Program-made: the position numbers and the translations under genes
Shown here: positions 54,824 to 63,885 of the stretch, piece by piece
Numbering within the stretch: position 1 is the first letter of the stretch
Layout: each line of letters begins with the position of its first letter
Source of the DNA: Lepidostoma basale
Lineage: Eukaryota; Arthropoda; Insecta; Trichoptera; Lepidostomatidae
Direction of reading: 5' to 3'
DNA: 64,000 nt
NCBI GenBank assembly: GCA_022606425.2
Contig: JAHDVF020001358.1
Coordinates: forward strand, 25,025-89,024
The notes under the pieces: model-generated
Database searches by the model: none
The model's input: the letters and a program-made list of their open reading frames with translations, nothing else
What the model was told of the DNA's origin: nothing

Positions 54824-55727
54824 CAGAGGTTCCCAAACTGTTTTGTCCCGTAGACCCCTTGCCGATTTCTTCTGTTTTGCGTAGACCCCCTGCTTTCCTC
54901 AAATTGATTTTTTTACAAATTCATCTATACCTAAAAAGAAGTTTTTGAAGCTGACACAAAGCTAAATCAGGCCAAAAAGAATCCGGAAAAAAGCCTGAGT
55001 TAAAAAAAAAGTCGCCGAACGATTCAACCGGCAGATTTTCCCCAATGAGCTTAAAAAAGATATTTTTTTTAAAAAAGACTAATACCAAGGATTTAAATCA
55101 ATTGTGTTAGAATAAATTTTTAGAATATTCAATGTGAGCAGAAAATAGCTCATTATTATGAAGAAGGAATCTGGTCGTGTCCAGGCTTGAACCCAAGTCC
55201 CCTGGATCAAGAGCCAAGCGTTCTATCCCCTAGACCACCACCCGGTTCTTCTATTTTGTGTTGACCCCCTGGTTTCCTCAAATTGATTTTTTTACAAATT
55301 TATCTATAGCTAAAAAGTAGTTTTTGAAGCTGATACAAAGCTAAATCAGGCCAAAAAAAAAGGAAAAAAGCCTGGGTTGAAAAAAAAAGGTCGCCAAACG
55401 TTTCGACCGGTAGATTTTCCCCAATGAGCTTAATTATTATTTTTTTAATTAAAGGAGTACTTAAATCAATGATATTAAAATTTATTTTGACAATCTTCAA
55501 TGTGAGCAGAAAATAGCTCATTATTATGAAGATGAAGCCAAGTCCCCTGGATCAGGAGCCAAGCGTTCTATCCCCTAGACCACCACCCGTTTGCCAACAA
55601 TTTCGATCATCCGACATCCACTATCGTAGACCCCCATTTTCATTACATAGACCCCCAATTTTTTTTTCGCTGACATGGACGATTGCAGACCCCTGGGGGT
55701 GTATCTAGACCACTTTGGGAATCACTG
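54824..55727. mobile_element. hAT-type element (904 bp) with internal duplication and tRNA-like segments
   Basis: Ends CAGAGGTTCCCAAACT and CACTTTGGGAATCACTG, with a perfect 8-bp duplication TGCTAGAC (54816-54823 and 55728-55735). A block of ~360 bp is repeated in tandem inside (54890-55245 and 55262-55595). Each copy carries CAATGTGAGCAGAAAATAGC and a minus-strand tRNA-like segment. No transposase. Confidence 0.88.
55172..55243 (-). repeat. tRNA-like segment inside hAT element
   Basis: On the minus strand it reads GGTGGTCTAGGGGATAGAAC (A-box-like) through CTTGGCTCTTGATCC to a B-box-like GGGTTCAAGCCTGG. The anticodon stem is imperfect, so it is a tRNA relic or SINE head and not a gene. A shorter copy without the B box lies at 55537-55590. 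Confidence 0.65.
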
Positions 55728-55969
55728 TGCTAGACAAATAAATTCATATCAGCTCATGTCTGGAGCGCGGATATAAAAGTCGTAAATAGTCCTAATCTTC
55801 AAATTACACCCAATTTCCCGGAATTAGTACCGTTACTCTCAAATCAGGGGCGTGATTCATATAACTCAGCTTTTCAAAGATTTTTTTTAACCCCTTCAGA
55901 GCCGTTATAAAAAAAATATTATAACATTTCTTCTATATTCGCCATAATTTAGAATTGCAGATTCATTGA

Positions 55970-56515
55970 ACAATGTTTTTTGCAACACGAACTTTTATTT
56001 CTTCTTCTTCTTCAAGTGTATTTATAAAGTCACACTACGAAGCGTATGTAAAAAGCCGACTGACATATATGATTCCTTTCTGGGGGACAGGAAACCAAAA
56101 GGACATCTCCAGACTTCAACAAAATAAAATAATAAAATTAGCATATAACAAAGACTACCTTACCCCAACCATACAAGTTTACAGACAAACAAAACAAATG
56201 GACATATCAGACCTGACTTAAAAATTGTACACAGAGTGACCATGGAAAAGACAACAGACAGCAGCTACAAATTAACGAAAAGTTCAGACATACACATACA
56301 CTGGACCTGGAACTGTGACCGATATCACTTACCAAATGCACGAATTAAGACAATCAAGGATATTGAACAATGGACTGAAACTTTACAATGAACTAACAAA
56401 AGACACAAGGAACCTCACGACAACTAAATATAAAAAATATCTGAAACAATACGTAATTAGAGTAAGATCTGAAAATGTACATAAGCCAATTGGTTTTTTT
56501 TTTAAATAAATTAAT
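55970..56515 (+). pseudogene. LINE ORF2 C-terminal fragment (I/Jockey-type)
   Basis: The frame 55973-56221 reads FIKSHYEAYVKSRLTYMIPF, WGTGNQKDISRLQQNKIIKL and IQVYRQTKQMDISDLT-stop. After a shift, YQMHELRQSRILNNGLKLYN and ELTKDTRNLTTTKYKKYLKQ follow. This is the typical end of an I/Jockey-group ORF2. A (CTT)n run sits near the start. Confidence 0.7.
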
Positions 56516-56526
56516 TTTAAAAAAAT

Positions 56527-56750
56527 CAAAAAGTGCCCTTTCGGGTCCCCCCAATGTTGGCGATCACTTCGGCGAACCTGTCCCTGTCCTGCGCCGCTTG
56601 GAACAGCTCCTCCACACTTCGAATGCCTGTCCACTCCCTCATGTTTCGCAGCCAAGACATTTGTCTCCTACCGGGCCCTCGGCGTCCCTCAATTTTCCCC
56701 TCCAATATGAGTTGGAGAAGGTGGTACTTTTCCCCACGCAGTTTAAAAAA
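56527..56750 (-). pseudogene. LINE family 2, C-terminal fragment, minus
   Basis: The minus frame is intact from LRGEKYHLLQLILEGKIEGR through RRQMSWLRNMREWTGIRSVE to ELFQAAQDRDRFAEVIANIG, ending GTRKGTF-stop. It is the cleanest C-terminus of the family in this window. Confidence 0.85.
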
Positions 56751-56772
56751 CTTTTGTTTAAAAAATAAAAAT

Positions 56773-56830
56773 AAAAAACAAACAGGTTTCGAACACAAAA
56801 GTCCTTCATCAGTATTTTGTATTTACAATG
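56773..56830 (-). repeat. Repeat P8 with hammerhead-like core
   Basis: On the minus strand: AAAATA, CTGATGA, A, hairpin GGAC..GTTC, GAA, ACCTGT, T, TGTTTT. The flanking AAAATA/TGTTTT can pair over 6 bp (one wobble). The ACCTGT segment is an imperfect palindrome. Confidence 0.65.
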
Positions 56831-56860
56831 TAAATATAAAAATTGTCCGTTTTGACAGAT

Positions 56861-57244
56861 CGTCACCTGAGAGTAAGAGGGTTCCAACTAACAAAATTTC
56901 ACATTTGGCTTTTCTTCGTGAAAAGGGTTCTTACTAACCTTATATATACGTACAATTAAAAAAAACACGTAAAAGTATCGTCATTTTGATGTTACGAAAA
57001 GAATCAAGTTCCATCTAATCATTCAAAACACACGATTCACTGAAGAAAGATTTATTTAAACTTAGAACTTTATTATTCCAACTGTTGCCAGACAAAATTT
57101 ACACGTTTCTCGGTAAAAGAATCTCTGGAAATTGGAATTTAACCCTTTTATTCCAAGATACACACCCGAAACCAACAAAACTTTGACTTCATTTTTCTCA
57201 GCTTTCACTTTTGTCAGTTGGAACCTTCTTACTCTCAGGTGACG
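56861..57244. mobile_element. MITE U copy 1 (384 bp)
   Basis: Termini CGTCACCTGAGAGTAAGA and TCTTACTCTCAGGTGACG are exact inverses. AGAT flanks both sides as a 4-bp target duplication. It lacks the MITE V insertion present in copy 2. No ORF. Confidence 0.88.
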
Positions 57245-57506
57245 AGATATTTAAATGATTATTTCGAACGTTTATGCATTTGTTATAACAAATATTTGGA
57301 AAAATCAAATTAATATGTTATAGTTCTTATAAAAGATTAATATCTGGACACCAATAAATCTATAAACGTGTTAAAAAATAACTTTAATATCTTTCAAAAC
57401 TGACCACTTTCTCGAAATTTTTGTTTGAATATTTATATTGTATAGAACATGTATGTGAGACAACGCGATGGTTAGCTAGTCAGTTAATTTATTATTATTT
57501 TAGCTA

Positions 57507-57545
57507 TCCTGGCGAAACCGGTCGCTGTCTAAATAAAGACAGCAA
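57507..57545 (+). repeat. Repeat P3 fragment
   Basis: It keeps CTGGCGAAACCGGTCGCTGT and AAATAAAGACAGCAAG, the right half of the P3 core, next to a GTTAGCTAGTCAGTTA-like RTE tail remnant at 57467. Confidence 0.6.
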
Positions 57546-57805
57546 GTTGAAGTTGTTTAACTCGAGGGTTGCCAGAGACGAGATATCTCGGCAAACGGCG
57601 CAGTGCCCGTGTGGCCAGAGACGAGATATCTCGGTAGTACTTTTGGTGACGTATTTTTGCGCCGTATTGACTTGTATTGACAATTTGGCAGAAACGGAAC
57701 ACACACTGTTCTCTGTTTTAGTTATCCCGAAATATTTTATCAAGTTTCCAAATACTTTTAACCGATTTATCAGTAAATTTCGAAAACTCTTTCAGCTGAC
57801 CGTAT

Positions 57806-58070
57806 CTTCTTTTCCTTCTTCTTCTTCAGCCTGTATTGACCGTCCACTCCCGGACGTAGGCCTTCTCTCGCATTTTCCATTCTCTTCTATTCTGAGCGAT
57901 CTGCATCCAGGCACTTCCCGCACTTCTCCGGATATCGTCGCGCCAACGCAACTGTGGGCGCCCAACTCCACGCTTTGCCGTCCTTGGCCACCAGCACAGC
58001 AGTCGCTTTGTCCACTTTTCATCTGGATCGCGAGCGACATGTCCTGCCCATCGCCACTTGATGGTATACA
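57806..58070 (-). pseudogene. LINE (WAGH-type) C-terminal fragment, minus
   Basis: Minus frames show AMGRTCRSRSR-like decay of WAGHVAR, SWAPTVALARRYPEKCGKCL, DADRSE and ENARRPTSGSGRSIQ before a GAAGAAGAAGGAAAAG tail. The large plus-strand frame over the same DNA is a shadow of this relic. Confidence 0.65.
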
Positions 58071-58089
58071 GATGTCATATTGCAGGGCT

Positions 58090-58800
58090 ATCACAACCGA
58101 AAATATTAGGTCCTGGCAGTCAGAATCGTCGATCGTTTGCGTAATTTTTGTATAATTTTCAATTAATATTATAAAAGTATTTGTTTTTACTTGTTTTTGG
58201 TATGTCAGCACCAATTTTATCAGTGTTTTGCTAATGATATCGGTCTCTTTTTATAACTCTTCACAGTTTGCTTTGTGATAAGTTCTTTGTTTTCGTATTC
58301 TGCGTATAGTTTTAGTTAAGTAAGTAAACTATAATTTCTTTCTAACACAGCAAAAAAAAATTAAGACGAGTTTTATTTTGACAAAAAATATTCGGCATGC
58401 TGAGCACTGCGGCCTGATTTATTTGCGGTCATGAAAGGGTTAAAAAACATCATTTTATTTTTTTTAATTTAAGCAGCAAATATTGTAAAATTAATTTGTT
58501 GAATTTAATAATATTTCTCGGCGTGAAGGGGTTACACAAGCTTACTTTAGGTGCGTGAATCTAATTTGTATTAACTACGTATGAGCCGAATCAAAATTGG
58601 AAAACCTTTGCCTTTAATATCAATTTTCTAGGAAATTACAGATCAATCTTCTCACATGGTTAAAGCACCGGTGGTGAATTTCATCAAAATTTGAATCGTG
58701 GATAAGTCGGCGTGAACAATTTGCTTTGGCCTTATAAAGACATATTTATAAAGTCACCTTAGATAAAACACAAAGACAACCTAACAAACAAGTTAGGGTA
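58090..58800. other. Unassigned AT-rich stretch
   Basis: No recognisable gene or repeat. Confidence 0.4.
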
Positions 58801-58802
58801 GT

Positions 58803-58890
58803 AAAGGCTTCTCTATCTTGCGCCACTTGGAACAGGTTCTGGACTCTGGTCATTCTTGTCCAATATTTTATGTTCCGTAGCCAGGATAAT
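58803..58890 (-). pseudogene. LINE family 2 snippet
   Basis: The inverse of WLRNI..QLFQVAQDREAF (AGGCTTCTCTATCTTGCGCC; ACTTGGAACAGGTTCTGGAC). Only ~88 bp remain. Confidence 0.7.
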
Positions 58891-58944
58891 ATTTTATTTA
58901 TAATATAGACTAAAATATATATAACAATATAATATTGTATAATA

Positions 58945-59870
58945 ATATAGACCTAAAACTAAGAATACTCCTCATCGAGACCTATATATGGAGTATCTTG
59001 ATGTACGGCTGCGAGACATGATCCGAAAGAGATAAACGGAGACTAGAGGCTTTTGAGATGTGGTCCTATAGATGACTATTAGGAATTTCCTGGAGAGACC
59101 ACATTATTTCATTTTCATTTTCATTTATTTATTTTTAAACATATCTAAAGCATTACAGATTTTTTTCCAATACACTAAAGATACAAGTTAGAGATACACA
59201 ATAATAACTAATACATAATAGATTAATAAAAAGAGCGAGAAACATAAGATGCATGACAAATTAATAAAATAAATATACCATACAATTATAATAAAGATAG
59301 TGCTTCCCTCAGATGAACCAAACTATCACAAAATATGTCAAACTCCGAGGTGATACGATTAAGCAAAGATAATGCTCTACCTACCGGCATAACCATTGGC
59401 AGGTTGGTTCTGCATCGTGGGAGATAAAACAATCTATGGCCCCTTTGTCGAAGATAATTATCAGGGACGAACAGACCTACATCACTCAGGATTTCTGAGT
59501 TGTGTATACAACCGCCTATCAGTCGAAAGAAATGGACACCCAAGTGAATGTCTCGTCTCCTCTCGAGTGACTGGTAGCCTAGCATCCCTAGCAAGAAATC
59601 AGTTGGAAAGAGCCACATGTGATTATAAATTAACATTATAAATGAGGAGGTTCTCCAAAGAAACGAAGGAGGAAGGCACCTGCTCAGAACCTTGTCCAAA
59701 AGGCGTGCAAGATGTATCGGGCATGTAATACGACAAGAAAGCCTCTTGCATGCCATAATGGAGGGTATGACCGAGGGGACAAACTCTAAGGGACGCCCAC
59801 GCCAAGAGTACCTGGAGGACCTGTTGGTGGACGTGCGCTGTCATCATCATTTCAGATGCAGAAGAGAATA
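58945..59870 (+). pseudogene. LINE C-terminal relic split by a Jockey-like insertion
   Basis: The left part reads KLRILLIETYIWSILMYGCE, TWSERDKRRLEAFEMWSYR-stop and GISWRDHI. The right part (59633-59870) continues INEEVLQRNEGGRHLLRTLS, KRRARCIGHVIRQESLLHAI, GTNSKGRPRQEYLEDLL. The reading frame joins exactly across the insertion. Confidence 0.85.
59108..59632 (-). mobile_element. Jockey-like LINE fragment (525 bp), 7-bp target duplication
   Basis: Minus frame: MLGYQSLERRRDIHLGVHFF, then GLFVPDNYLRQRGHRLFYLP, RCRTNLPMVMPVGRALSLLN and LVHLREALSLL-stop, with a 3' UTR ending in AATGAAAATGAAAATGAAA. Target ACATTAT at 59101-59107 and 59633-59639. Confidence 0.87.
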
Positions 59871-59999
59871 ATACATCAATTGAGTCTACGCATACAAGAT
59901 GGCGATTTTATTTTATATATAATACTTAGAATCATTAGTCACCATGAAATATGTAAAATCTTTCTTAACTATTTGTAAAAATATGTTTTTCTTGGAAAC

Positions 60000-60335
60000 A
60001 CTTTATTTCATCTTACATCAAATAAATTATTTTTGATTTATATAATATCATTTAGTAACCCCTAACTATGTAACCATTGTCATAAAATTTCTTAATGAGT
60101 TCCAAGAAACACTGTCCAATATTTCTGGACCTACCCAAATAATTATTTGTTAAAAATGTATAAAGTCACATCAATTTTCGTTAATTACCATATTCTGCTC
60201 CATTTACTAGTGTATATAAACTTCAACGAGTTGATGTTTCGGCACATTTGATAATGCCTTAGAAGAGCAAAACATGTCATTCCCATAAAATATAATAAAA
60301 CTACTAGAAAACTGACATTTTCATTCGTATTCCTT
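60000..60335 (+). repeat. Repeat P2, full-length-like plus copy
   Basis: It is ~330 bp matching 35340-35640 and inverse 18530-18850. The core at ~60246-60284 is TTGATAA-T, hairpin GCCTTAGAAGAGC, AAAACATGTC (one G to A change in GAAAC). It ends GACATTTTCATTCGTATT. Confidence 0.78.
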
Positions 60336-60674
60336 CCTTAAGGATTATTCGATACCTCAAGATAGTTGAGTATTTCGTGAATACGTTGATTAATTTTAGA
60401 TTTAAGCTATTAATGCGCAATTATCCAAGCTTAAGTAGCTTTACACATTACGTGGGTTCAAGAAAACCTTTGAAATTATTAATTACCGATATTATTTATA
60501 TCCTCATCAAAAATAGTTCTTGTATAATTAAATTTAGCTCGAATCTATTAATAAAAGAGAGATATAAAATTACTAACCCACCCCTTATCAATCTAATAAT
60601 CTAGTTATTAAATAATTATCACAAATGGAAACGCCTGTTTTTTTAACAAAATATTTATTAACTGGTAAAATTAC

Positions 60675-61098
60675 TACAACAACAACAAACCATCACGCTG
60701 TTTCCCAGTAAGGGTAGGCAGAGAGAATGGACCGCCACACTACTCTATCCTGGCACACCTCTCTAGATTCCTCCACATTCATAGATCGTGTTTTGCAAAT
60801 ACATTGATTAATTTGACTCCTCACTTGTCCGACATTCAATATTTGATTTATTGATGGTGTCACTTTTTTCTAGGTCTCCCTCTATTTCTAGTTTAGTTAA
60901 CATCATCAAAACATACTTCCTTTATCTTTTTTTCCATGTGTCCAAACTGTCTTAATGATTCTTTCATTATTTTGTTCATAACACTTTCATTCGCACTGCA
61001 ATCACTTCTTATATTTTCTTATATCATACATAGATTTTCCACATATTCCTTTACTACTGTATTTATTCTGCTTTCATCCTTGTTTTGCCAGTTCTATA
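60675..61098 (-). pseudogene. RTE-like LINE, hybrid of two subfamilies
   Basis: 60675-60790 is the (TTG)n-subfamily end on the minus strand (CAACAACAACAAACCATCAC). From ~60805 the text switches to the (GTTA)n-subfamily (TCCTCACTTGTCCGACATTC to ATACATAGATTTTCCACATA). Either two truncated copies abut or it is a recombinant. Confidence 0.72.
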
Positions 61099-61893
61099 CT
61101 TGGGATCTCTCATCCGGGATCGGGATGAGAGATCTTGTTTTCAACTATGAGAGTAGGCTGACTTTTCGTGCACATATCGAGAGGATTTGTGGCACTGCAC
61201 TAAGGATGTTGGGCTACATCGTCCGGACCAGAAGAGTTTTCAGAGATCCTCATGTGCTCAGAGTCCTATACAACGCATTCGTTCGTAACAGACTCAAAGA
61301 TATGGAGTCCTCTCGAGGCGAGATATTTCGTTATGCTGGAGAGGGTTCAGAAAAAAATTATGAGGTATCTCTACACGAGGGAGTATGGTAGCTATCCATA
61401 GCTCTATCGTACGGCATTTCTTTTGGAAATTCTTGGGACCAACTCTCTGCAGTTTCGAAGAGATGGGCATCTCATTACCTATTTCTTTAGATTACTCAGG
61501 GGATATTTGAAGAACTCGGCCGTGCTACAGGGCGTTGGTCTTTTTGTCGCTGATAAATTTCTCCGTTAGCGACAGCACAGATGTTTTACCTACCGGCCAC
61601 CAGAACCAATCTGCTACTGGTGACACTGGTGGGAAGAGCAATTATTCTGCTGAACGCGGTCTTCATGGAGATCGACGTCTTTCATATTAGTGAGGGTACG
61701 TTCAGGAGACAAATACTCTTGACTTTAGAAAATGTCTTGTCTTTGTAATGTCGAACCATCTCTAATGCGTTCCTGGTATTATGTTGTATTTTTTTTTAAT
61801 ATTTTACCTGTACTCAGTAGATACTTTAAACATTTTGCTGTTTGTAATATCTTTTGAGTTAATAAGCTGATTTGATTTCATTTGATTTGATTA
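61099..61893 (+). pseudogene. Jockey-like LINE 3' fragment, (TTTGA)n tail
   Basis: Frames: GMRDLVFNYESRLTFRAHIE, RICGTALRMLGYIVRTRRVF, RDPHVLRVLYNAFVRNRLKD, later RNSAVLQGVGLFVADKFL, LPATRTNLLLVTLVGRAI and VFHISEGTFRRQILLTLENV. It ends TTTGATTTCATTTGATTTGA. It is the longest Jockey-like piece here. Confidence 0.83.
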
Positions 61894-62045
61894 ATAATTC
61901 TTTCATTATTTTGTTCATAATACTTTCATTCGCACTGTATATATTTTCATTCGACGCTCTATCATACACAGATTTTCCACATCTCATTTCTACTGCATTT
62001 ATTCTGCTCTCATTCTTCTTTTACCAGTTCTATACTTCATTTACT
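61894..62045 (-). pseudogene. RTE-like LINE internal fragment, minus
   Basis: It repeats, with small deletions, the text at 60946-61098 (TTCTTTCATTATTTTGTTCA; CATTTATTCTGCT). The two copies flank the Jockey-like fragment as ~150-bp direct repeats. Confidence 0.75.
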
Positions 62046-62106
62046 TATATTATTAATCCAAGGTTTTAATATTTTTCATACTAATAGTACACATTTCTTG
62101 TTTCAG

Positions 62107-62444
62107 TGCATAGGTGGGCAAGATCACATCACCACAGTCAAGAATCGAAGCTCCCTCTTCCTTCGCTCGCCCTTCCGGATCCGTCCCCGGATGACTGGTC
62201 CTCACCGTCTCCGCCCTCTCCCCATGCCGGCGAGAGACTGAAGAAGACCTCTGGGAAGACGGAAGCGGCAGACGGCTCCAAGAACCAGCTCCTTCCGACG
62301 CACAACAAGGCCTACAGGAAGAATAAGACGAGTTCCAAAGTTAATTCTGGAATATTCTCCAGTCCAAACTGTACCACGATAATGGTACAAACTGGGACAA
62401 CGGCAATACTCCATTGTGAGGTCAACGATATAGCAGAAAATACT
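62107..62444 (+). CDS. Dpr/zig-8-like Ig protein, second exon (partial gene)
   Basis: The exon is bounded by a TTTCAG acceptor and a GTAAGT donor (GT at 62445). With phase 1 from 8675 the split codon is TTG and translation continues for 112 codons. A Pro/Ser/Lys-rich linker (~75 residues, SLALPDPSPDDWSSPSPPSP) is followed by the start of an Ig domain, NCTTIMVQTGTTAILHCEVN then DIAENT, with the B-strand cysteine in LHC. The domain should continue with VSW in the next exon, outside the window. The QTGTTAxLHCxVxxxxxxTVSW pattern is that of Dpr/DIP-type neuronal recognition proteins. Another Ig subfamily is possible. Higher GC than its surroundings supports coding. Confidence 0.72.
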
Positions 62445-62462
62445 GTAAGTATTTTTTAACTA

Positions 62463-62588
62463 TTACTTAACTAACTAACCAACCATAACGCCGTCTACCT
62501 GAAAGCGGCACTCCATCCTTCTCTTTTCACCTCGCGAGAGATGCGGTGTGATGGGTTGCGAACCTCATCGCCACCAATAGGCATTTCC
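62463..62588 (-). mobile_element. Mini-RTE just downstream of exon 2, internally shortened
   Basis: (TAAC)n, CCATAACGCCGTCTACCTGA, then directly AAGCGGCACTCCATCCTTCT through GGTTGCGAACCTCATCGCCA and CCAATAGGCAT. It lacks ~35 bp of the 3' LINE part. It lies 18 bp after the splice donor. Confidence 0.82.
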
Positions 62589-62999
62589 TAAATATACAAC
62601 TTAATCCACTTGTTCCAGAGTCATAATAAATTGTGTAAATATGTTAAAACGTGAAATAAAAGATTTTATATAATATTTAAAATCAATTAAATTTCACCAG
62701 CGATCTCATATGCCCTTCTCAATCCATAAATATTATATAACTGGACATACCAACATGCACGGGGGACAACCCTAAGAAGTTCAAGGCCAAACCTGACGAA
62801 AGAATGCCGCTGCGTCCTATAACAACTTCGATTTTACGTCGGGTGTCTTATATAATATGTACATTTTCATTTTTATTTTGTTTTAACCGTTGATAAACTA
62901 TAAATAATTTTTTTTTTAAAAACTTAGTTAATGAAATAAATATATAATACTTTTACATTTTTCCTAGAATTATTTTAGTGTATTATAATTATGTGATAA

Positions 63000-63235
63000 T
63001 ACACATATGTGAATATGCCTAAGAAAGGCGAAACATGTCATTCCAATAAAATGAAATAAAACTTCTTCTAGAAAACATAAGTTTTCTTCATATAAATCAC
63101 AATGACCCGTATCAATATTGTATTTTAAAAAAAAATTATAAGATGTTAAATTAAAAAAACTTTGTTTTGTGTATCACAATTGTATTTTTATTTTTCGCGA
63201 CAGCTGTTTCGTCAATCTATGTTGACATCAAATTT
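63000..63235. repeat. P2 copy (+) followed by P1 copy (-)
   Basis: P2 core at ~63015-63042 (ATATGCCTAAGAAAGGCGAA, ACATGTC) with its AAAACTTCTTCTAGAAAAC end. P1 core on the minus strand at ~63197-63233 (TTGATG, GTCAAC..GTTGAC-like, GAA, ACAGCTGT, C), lacking three core bases. Confidence 0.65.
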
Positions 63236-63239
63236 GACG

Positions 63240-63680
63240 TAAAATTTTCGTGATTCTTCGAACCTTTTCGAATTTGAATAATTTCTTTGGTATAATTTTG
63301 TAGTTCTTGCTGTAGTTGAGTTAGGTGCCTTTTTATTTTAATTAAAAGAACGGTTGGTTACTATTTATAGAAGATAATATTAAAGGTGGAAAATATAATA
63401 TTTATAATAAATACATAATAATCATAATAATAACAACCATAATCATAATAAAAACAGTAATCAGATGGAACAATTACACATAATAAAGAGTCAAAAACGA
63501 TGAAACGTAATAAATTAAAGAGGTTAAACAATAAAAGGAAACAGATTGCATTAATAAGAAAGGGGACAAAAGTTGATGGTACATAGAATTATTCTTTTTT
63601 TGCTAGATTGTGTAAAGGAAAAGTTTTAATGTACAAAATGCTAATACGTAATAAGCTGGAATTTAGTTAAATAATGAAAA
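63240..63680. other. Unassigned AT-rich stretch
   Basis: It contains (ATAATA)-like low-complexity sequence around 63400-63450. No gene was recognised. Confidence 0.4.
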
Positions 63681-63685
63681 TAAAA

Positions 63686-63885
63686 CATATTTATTAAGAA
63701 TTTTTCTATGTTTATTTTTAAGTGTAAAATCTTCTTATTAATTTTCTTCTTCGACCGGTTTCGGTAGCTCGCTGCTATCTTCTCGCCTTGCACCAGAAGA
63801 TGTTCCCAGAAGAAGATTCGAAACCGGTCAAAGACGAAAATTAATAAGTAGATTTTACACTAAAAATAAACATAGAAAAATTCTT
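63686..63885. repeat. Repeat P5: inverted pair with hammerhead-like remnants
   Basis: Arms 63686-63756 and 63805-63885 are inverses (ACACTAAAAATAAACATAGA; AAAATTAATAAG). Each arm retains GAAACCGGTC (palindromic ACCGGT plus C) on its own strand, with a decayed GAAGAT-type core before it. Structure is as in P4 and P7. Confidence 0.7.

Larger units (their letters stand above)
8676..62106 (+). other. Giant first intron (~53.4 kb) filled with transposons
   Basis: It starts with GTAAGT and ends with a pyrimidine tract and TTTCAG, with a possible branch point in ATACTAATAG about 25 bp upstream. Donor phase 1 and acceptor phase agree. Every strong coding signal inside it belongs to a mobile element. 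Large early introns with heavy repeat load are usual for neuronal Ig-family genes in large insect genomes. Confidence 0.6.

Noticed and set aside
55172..55243. Candidate tRNA gene on the minus strand
   Set aside because: The anticodon stem is mispaired and the segment lies within a duplicated block of a hAT element.
57421..58155. A 244-codon plus-strand ORF
   Set aside because: Its second half is the complement of a decayed LINE C-terminus on the minus strand, and its first half contains a P3 fragment and an RTE tail remnant. No protein-like motif reads in this frame.
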